A stretch of DNA of 47,684 nt from Candidatus Hodarchaeum mangrovi. Lineage in GTDB: Archaea; Asgardarchaeota; Heimdallarchaeia; Hodarchaeales; Hodarchaeaceae. The stretch lies in contig JAEOUE010000163.1 in assembly GCA_016839515.1 (NCBI GenBank), positions 1-47,684 of the forward strand. Direction: 5' to 3'. A program made the translations under genes and the position numbers. The notes under the pieces are model-generated. The model worked only from the letters and a program-made list of their open reading frames with translations, made no database searches and was not told the origin of the DNA. Shown here in pieces: positions 42,841 to 47,684 of the stretch (within the stretch, counting starts at the first letter, position 1; each line of letters starts with the position of its first letter).

Positions 42841-43142
42841 AACAGGTTTTAATTAATTATACTTTTTGATAATTTATAAATTTAACTATTTCTATCAAAA
42901 AATATAATAAAAATTTAATGACTTTGTTTTAACAATTTCAAATCATATTCGATTAATTATCAAAAAAATTATTCTAGAAGATATAATTTAAGCCATAATT
43001 TAAAATTCTTTTATAAAATCCTTATAAAAAATACGTGAAAATGATATTCCTTATATTATGAAATTAAGATAAATTAGAATGATAAATTTCCTAAGTAAAA
43101 CATATAATCAAAGAAAAAAGGAAAGAAGTTCTATTCTCTCAA
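42841..43142. other. AT-only spacer with operon promoter
   Basis: 302 bases, among the most AT-rich of the window, between the wHTH-ARPP-1-like gene and the MFS gene. Both flanking genes are on the minus strand. The core ATTTATAAAT at 42872-42882, some 41-51 bases from the ATG at 42831, is the best promoter candidate for the operon. No coding potential was seen. Confidence 0.45.
42872..42882 (-). promoter_or_regulatory. Candidate TATA box of the wHTH-ARPP-1/wHTH/VWA operon
   Basis: ATTTATAAAT is a near-palindromic TATA element upstream of the operon. It lies 32-42 bases from the TTG at 42840 and 41-51 from the ATG at 42831. It would give a very short leader. Confidence 0.4.
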
Positions 43143-44600
43143 TTAACTATATGGAGCACGTTTTCCTGCTAAAAATTTTTTGTGATAACTTGTTACACGA
43201 GTAAAGAAGGAAAATCCGATGAAGAATAGGATAAAGAGAATAGCTATCCCAATTTTAAATGCAATCGCATTGGATCCAAACCCTTGACTAGATGAAAAAA
43301 AGCTAATTACCGCTCCAAAGGCTAAAGAACCAATAGCACTACTACCCTTACCAGCAAGCTTACTAAAACCAAAATATTGACCAATTTTATCTGGAGGGGC
43401 TAATTCAATCGTCATTGTACGCTGAACTACCCATATTGAACCCATACCAAACCCAACTAAAAGTGCCATCAAAAAAATTGTGTAATTGGGTAAAAAACTC
43501 AGAAAGAAAGGTAATTCAACTGTAGGATCAAAGGAATCTGCAAAGATGGGAATTGAGAGAGCGACTAACCAAACAATAGAAACAATTACAGCAAGAACTT
43601 TTGGGCCATATCTATCAGATACAGGACCAGCGATACCAGTAAGAACCACAGCACAAACCACTCCGATTAAAAGGAGAATAGATGCGGTAAAATCCTCCAT
43701 TCCAAAACCTAAAACTGCAGCAGGTTTCATAATATTTATAACTGTCTGAACGACATCTACAGTAAAAAACCATCCGATGACAAACCATCTCATATCTTTA
43801 TAATTCCAAATTTCTTTAGCTGTTACAATTGTATCATTTAATGCACTTTTAACTAATTTCCCAACTCCCTCTTCTTTTATTCGATTTCTATCTGGGTATT
43901 CTCTTGTCCAAAGAAATGGAATAGCTATTAATAGGAATCCTAAAGCACATAACCACCACATTTCATCAAAATAACCAAACCAAGTTGATTGAGACCCTAA
44001 AATGGATGAATATTGATTTGGATCAATTTCACCAATATTATCGGGTAAATCTATGACGTCTCCGAAAAATGATGGGGCAATAAAACTGAATGCTACTGCA
44101 AAGAAGGAACCAAAATATCCTAAAGCCACTCCAACTGCTGAAACCCAACCCAGATCTTTATCTTTTGCTATTCGAGGAATCATGGTATCATAAAACAGAT
44201 TACCCCATTGATAAAATACATTAGCCGCAATAAACATAAACATGGCGATAAAAACGTTATCAAATAGAAAGACAATACCTGTGAATAAGATTGTTAACGA
44301 GCCGAACAGAATTGTCCCAGGTTTCCCCTTTCCGTTATTATCAGCAAAAGTTCCCATCACAGGGATAGTAATTGCAACAAATAATGTACTTATTGATACT
44401 GCTATATTAGCAATAAAAAAACTTAGGCTGTACCCTAAACCATTCATCATTCCTAATAACGTGCCATATTGTAGCACAGTCATGCTGACAATACCCATAC
44501 TAAAAACCGTATTAGCAATGTCATAAGTTGTCCAGAGAAGAACGTTTACTATTGACGTTTTAACTGTGTCATGTGTCATAATACTTTCCTCTTTTGACAA
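43143..44600 (-). CDS. MFS transporter, UMF1/Atg22-like family
   Basis: The 485-residue protein has about twelve membrane helices. Its start carries LLWTTYDIANTVFSMGI, the W.xYDxANS-like signature of UMF1 (vacuole effluxer Atg22-like) transporters. GTFADNNGKGKPGTIL matches the MFS loop between helices 2 and 3. The central cytoplasmic loop near residue 245 has EYPDRNRIKEEG. The family exports amino acids or other small molecules in its few studied members. The substrate here is unknown. The first 20 residues are polar, as usual for the family. The upstream gene is divergent (132-base spacer). It is not part of the operon before it; the gap there is 302 bases. Confidence 0.88.
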   Translation of the reverse strand: MSKEESIMTHDTVKTSIVNVLLWTTYDIANTVFSMGIVSMTVLQYGTLLGMMNGLGYSLSFFIANIAVSISTLFVAITIPVMGTFADNNGKGKPGTILFGSLTILFTGIVFLFDNVFIAMFMFIAANVFYQWGNLFYDTMIPRIAKDKDLGWVSAVGVALGYFGSFFAVAFSFIAPSFFGDVIDLPDNIGEIDPNQYSSILGSQSTWFGYFDEMWWLCALGFLLIAIPFLWTREYPDRNRIKEEGVGKLVKSALNDTIVTAKEIWNYKDMRWFVIGWFFTVDVVQTVINIMKPAAVLGFGMEDFTASILLLIGVVCAVVLTGIAGPVSDRYGPKVLAVIVSIVWLVALSIPIFADSFDPTVELPFFLSFLPNYTIFLMALLVGFGMGSIWVVQRTMTIELAPPDKIGQYFGFSKLAGKGSSAIGSLAFGAVISFFSSSQGFGSNAIAFKIGIAILFILFFIGFSFFTRVTSYHKKFLAGKRAPYS

Positions 44601-44732
44601 AAATAATCATTTTTACAACTGAATCATTTTCAGAAATAAGAATTTTTCCTATTAATTTTAGCTAGATAAGCATAAAATTATTATTTAAAATGAAATAGGA
44701 ATAAACAATTCCATTGTTATTGATTTTGTGAA

Positions 44733-46529
44733 ATGATCATGGGAACTCTCACATATCAAAGTCTAGGAAGGCCAACTGACACAAGTCTCCCATTAATGGG
44801 TCATCGCCCAATGTATCTTATGCATAAATTTTTTGCCAGAAAACAGGCAAATGTTATCCGAAAGTACATAAAATTGCATTCTTCTGAACAAGATGTTGTT
44901 TTAGATCCATTTTGCGGTAGCGGAGTAATGATTGGCGAAAGTCTTCGTTTAAAACGGCACGCTATAGGCATTGACATTAATCCAGTTTCAATCTTTATAT
45001 CAAAAAATACTTTAACTTTTGTTTCACCTGATTTAATATTAGATGAGTTCAATCGCGTAAGATTTGAGGTTGCAAAGGAAATTGAATCCTTATATAGATC
45101 TACATGTCGTATATGTGAATTACCTATAAATGCTATTTGTTTGACATGGAATCACTCTGAATTAGTTGATATACGCTATAATTGTCCTAAAGATGGAAAG
45201 CGAATAGACCTAGTAAATGATTATGATTTACAACTTATTGATTTTATTGCTAATAACAAAGATTCACGGTTTTTTAAAAAAAATGGAGAATCAAAATTTT
45301 GGTTCCCAAAATTGCCTTTGGTTTATCCTGATGGAACTCCCTTTCTTAAAAGGGAGCATTATAACAATATTCCAGAGTTATTTACTCCTAGAAACTTAAT
45401 ATCCTTGGCAAAATTATTCTCAAGTATCCAAAAGTGTTCCAATCCACAATTGAAAGAATCACTTTTGTTTGGCTTCTCATCGATTGTTCATTTAGCGTCA
45501 AAAATGGTTCCTGTTCGCCCCTCAAGACCCTTTAGTTCAGCTTGGGTACAACAGAGTTATTGGTCGGTTCCAAATTTTATGGAATCTAATGTATGGAGTC
45601 TCTTCGATCGAGCAATAACAGGAAAACAAGGACTCCTAAATGCAAAAATAGATTTAAAACAATCTATAGATAAAATCCAGTATAAATCTGACATTAACGA
45701 ACTATTTCAAAAGCAGAATTCTCAAATTCCAATCTATACCTTGATAAATTCATCCCTTGAAAAGCTTAAGAATATCCCTGATGAATCCATTGATTATGTT
45801 ATTACTGATCCTCCTTACGGACATTCAATACAATATGGAGAACTATTGTTTTTGTGGGGGGCATGGTTAAACTTAGTTGATGAATATACAACAGCTCTAT
45901 CTCAAGAACTAATTGAAAACTCTCGTCAGAATAAAACAATAGCAGATTATGAAAATCATCTCTTTATTATTTTTAAAGAAATTTTCCGTGTATTAAAACC
46001 ATCAAAATGGCTTACAGTAACCTTTCATAATCCTCAATTAAAATATCGTACCATCTTATATCGTTGTGCAATTTTATCAGGTTTTTCTCTCGAGGAAATC
46101 CATTATCAACCACCAGCTCGACCATCAGCCAAAAGTTTGCTTCAACCATTTGGATCATTAAGTGGAGATTATATTTTTCGCTTTAAGAAGCCTAAAAATG
46201 CAATAAATAAGGATTTTCAACTAATTTCTGAAGATCAATTTGAGAAAATTGTAGTGAATTTGGTTTATAAAATTATAAAGGAATACAAAACTCCGATTCC
46301 TTTTACTTTAATCCAAAATTCTTTGGACCCAAAGCTTTATAAGAAGCTCTATGAACATGATATGCTTCTAACATTTCATCCTAAGAAGATAGAAAGTATT
46401 TTATCTAAACATCTAGGGAATCTATTTGTTTTGAGTGATATCAAGTGGAAAATTACTGCAAATAAGGAAGTTTCCATGAAAGGGTGGTTTATAACAGAAA
46501 ACAAACATCCCAAGAGACCTGTTTCCTAA
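44733..46529 (+). CDS. DNA methyltransferase of COG1743 type with embedded zinc-ribbon-like cysteines
   Basis: The 598-residue protein has SAM motif I DPFCGSGVMIGES at 58-70, followed by GIDINP, and the catalytic DPPYG at 359-363. The order is I then IV, with the MHKFFARK motif before motif I, as in COG1743-like adenine-specific or cytosine-N4 methylases. Between the two lie cysteines at 125, 128, 136 and 151 (CRICEL, CPKDG), probably a zinc ribbon. There is no restriction endonuclease, specificity subunit or phage-defence cassette next to it, so it may be an orphan modification enzyme. RNA substrates cannot be ruled out. The NYN-domain gene follows 217 bases later on the same strand. Confidence 0.85.
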   Translation: MIMGTLTYQSLGRPTDTSLPLMGHRPMYLMHKFFARKQANVIRKYIKLHSSEQDVVLDPFCGSGVMIGESLRLKRHAIGIDINPVSIFISKNTLTFVSPDLILDEFNRVRFEVAKEIESLYRSTCRICELPINAICLTWNHSELVDIRYNCPKDGKRIDLVNDYDLQLIDFIANNKDSRFFKKNGESKFWFPKLPLVYPDGTPFLKREHYNNIPELFTPRNLISLAKLFSSIQKCSNPQLKESLLFGFSSIVHLASKMVPVRPSRPFSSAWVQQSYWSVPNFMESNVWSLFDRAITGKQGLLNAKIDLKQSIDKIQYKSDINELFQKQNSQIPIYTLINSSLEKLKNIPDESIDYVITDPPYGHSIQYGELLFLWGAWLNLVDEYTTALSQELIENSRQNKTIADYENHLFIIFKEIFRVLKPSKWLTVTFHNPQLKYRTILYRCAILSGFSLEEIHYQPPARPSAKSLLQPFGSLSGDYIFRFKKPKNAINKDFQLISEDQFEKIVVNLVYKIIKEYKTPIPFTLIQNSLDPKLYKKLYEHDMLLTFHPKKIESILSKHLGNLFVLSDIKWKITANKEVSMKGWFITENKHPKRPVS

Positions 46530-46746
46530 AAATGATTTTTGTTTGAAATGATTATTTCTCTTAACATTAAAACTCAAAATATTTAAAAATGATATAATCT
46601 AGCGTTACATGCCCTATAATTTCGAGAATGAACCACGATCTACAAGAAATAATCTGAAAATCTAGGATCTTCCTAGCTTTCGAATTATTCTTCAATCGTA
46701 TCATTCACGGGATTATAGGCAATAATAAACCGAGAGGGATAAATAT

Positions 46747-47684
46747 TTGAAAATTAATAAGTTTTATAATGATAATCGCGCTAATTTCCCAAGGACTGCA
46801 GCAGTAATTTTTGACGGAAGCTATTGGAATACTATTCGACGGGAATTAGGGATGCTTGAGGTCGATTTAACCCTATTAAGTGAAGCACTTTGCAGTCCTT
46901 CTTATCGCTTAAGATCTTATTACTTTGATGGAAAAGATAATCAAAGACAAAGCTTCCATGATGGATTACAGTTTCTACCACGTTTTGAAGTAATTCTTGG
47001 CGATGTAGTTGAACGACAATCGGAATGTCCTCATTGTCATAAAGAAATAGTCTCACGAGAGCAAAAGCGAGTAGATGTACAACTTGCAGTGCAAATGGTT
47101 CATCTTGCTACATCACGTCAAGTAGACATGATAGTTTTAGTAGCAGGAGATCGAGATTTTATTCCATCATTGGAGATAGCAAAATATGCTGGTGTTGTAG
47201 TAAGACTGGTTCATGGACCAAAAATCACCACATCAACTGACTTGAGATTTCATGCAGATGAAACCTTTGAATTAACACAAAATTATCTTTCAGAATTCAT
47301 TCGTTCTAATAAAAAGCAAAAAACTAAGAAATCATCTGTGAAAAAAATTACAAAAATTCCATCCGTCCAAGAAGAATCTATAACTAAAGAATTAAAGGTT
47401 GAAGCGAAAAATCTTCTTATTAGTGCCCTAAGTGAGCTACAGGAATCATCTGATGAAGATATATTAGCAAGTCAACTAGGAATTGTTCTTACCAAAATTA
47501 AACCAAAATGGAAGGATTATTTTAGGGTAAAAAAACTCATAAATTTTGTTCAGTTAACAAATGACAGTATTCTAGTTCCTAGATTTAAAGGTAAAGTTTT
47601 AATATTTAAACAAAAGATTGATATTCCCCCAGCAGCTAAAAAAATTGGAAAAAAAGAAAATTTGGGATCAGAATTCCTCATAAA
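46747..47684 (+). CDS. NYN-domain (LabA/PIN-like) ribonuclease with a LOTUS-like C-terminal domain, truncated at the window edge
   Basis: I translated this from a TTG at 46747, which follows GAGAGGGA (46730-46737). It is open to the end, 312 codons, without a stop. Residues 17-185 form a NYN domain. Acidic residues are D23 in IFDGSYW, D110 in KRVDVQLAV, and D135/D137 in LVAGDRDF. A CPHC pair at 94-97 may bind zinc. A Lys-rich linker (about 188-210) leads to an OST-HTH/LOTUS-like segment at roughly 218-290 (LLISALSELQ, GIVLTKIKP, VPRFKGKVLIFK). NYN-LOTUS proteins are RNA-processing or RNA-silencing nucleases in other lineages. The C-terminal part assignment is weaker. Confidence 0.8.
   Translation, partial: MKINKFYNDNRANFPRTAAVIFDGSYWNTIRRELGMLEVDLTLLSEALCSPSYRLRSYYFDGKDNQRQSFHDGLQFLPRFEVILGDVVERQSECPHCHKEIVSREQKRVDVQLAVQMVHLATSRQVDMIVLVAGDRDFIPSLEIAKYAGVVVRLVHGPKITTSTDLRFHADETFELTQNYLSEFIRSNKKQKTKKSSVKKITKIPSVQEESITKELKVEAKNLLISALSELQESSDEDILASQLGIVLTKIKPKWKDYFRVKKLINFVQLTNDSILVPRFKGKVLIFKQKIDIPPAAKKIGKKENLGSEFLI

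Noticed and set aside
46832-47056. 74-codon minus-strand frame
   Set aside because: It is antisense to the NYN-domain gene, which has clear active-site motifs.

Overview
This is a strongly AT-rich, gene-dense archaeal chromosome segment. The archaeal assignment rests on sn-glycerol-1-phosphate dehydrogenase, the KH/beta-CASP termination factor FttA (aCPSF1), FEN1 with a PCNA-binding tail, CTP-dependent riboflavin kinase, RibL-type FAD synthetase, Dph5, a translin-family protein, Trm5 and TrmI tRNA methylases, and a tRNA interrupted by an intron. Two genes look eukaryote-like: a Ras/Rab-type small GTPase, and a JAMM protease whose metal motif (HTHP..G...SG.D) resembles Rpn11/Csn5 more than bacterial JAMM proteins. 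Together they suggest an Asgard (Promethearchaeota) lineage. This is an inference, since no ribosomal RNA or ribosomal protein marker lies in the window.

Layout. Positions 1-8.1 kb hold a truncated M1 aminopeptidase, an extended SDR, a COG3199 ATP-NAD kinase-like protein, a ThiI-type PP-loop protein, a small gene overlapping a divergent GcvH-like lipoyl protein, a 41-residue membrane peptide, a QueD-like PTPS, the GTPase and a secreted/anchored protein. Positions 8.2-15.4 kb hold gcvPA-gcvPB, a translin-family gene, tRNA-Leu, tRNA-Val, fen1, pcm, trm5 and an intron-containing tRNA-Lys. Positions 15.7-24.8 kb hold ribK against ribL, dph5, gcvH, a PUA protein overlapping fttA, G1PDH, trmI and the JAMM gene. 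Positions 24.8-31.3 kb hold three proteins of unknown function on the minus strand (one anchored, one HExxH-like, one polytopic), a Trp-rich small protein, and divergent glyA/gcvT. A single 5.6 kb gene for a 1860-residue solenoid protein fills 31.3-36.8 kb. Then come pepT, an AIM24-family gene, and a tight three-gene unit (wHTH-ARPP-1-like, wHTH, VWA) at 39.6-42.8 kb. A UMF1-type MFS transporter, a solitary DNA methylase and a truncated NYN-domain protein finish the window.

How the genes work together. The P1, P2, H and T proteins of the glycine cleavage system and serine hydroxymethyltransferase all lie within about 23 kb, but in four separate transcription units. The E3 (L) subunit and lipoylation enzymes are not in the window. 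RibK and RibL give FMN and FAD in sequence and sit tail to tail. tRNA biology is heavily represented: Trm5, TrmI, ThiI-like, QueD-like and three tRNAs.

The most promising under-described elements are four. First, the operon coupling two related winged-helix modules to an ARPP-1-like domain and a VWA protein, with an AIM24 gene just downstream. Second, the giant protein with a triplicated N-terminal module and repeated acidic LFS motifs at its C-terminus. Third, the divergent GcvH-like protein with its overlapping partner. Fourth, the variable-loop intron in tRNA-Lys.
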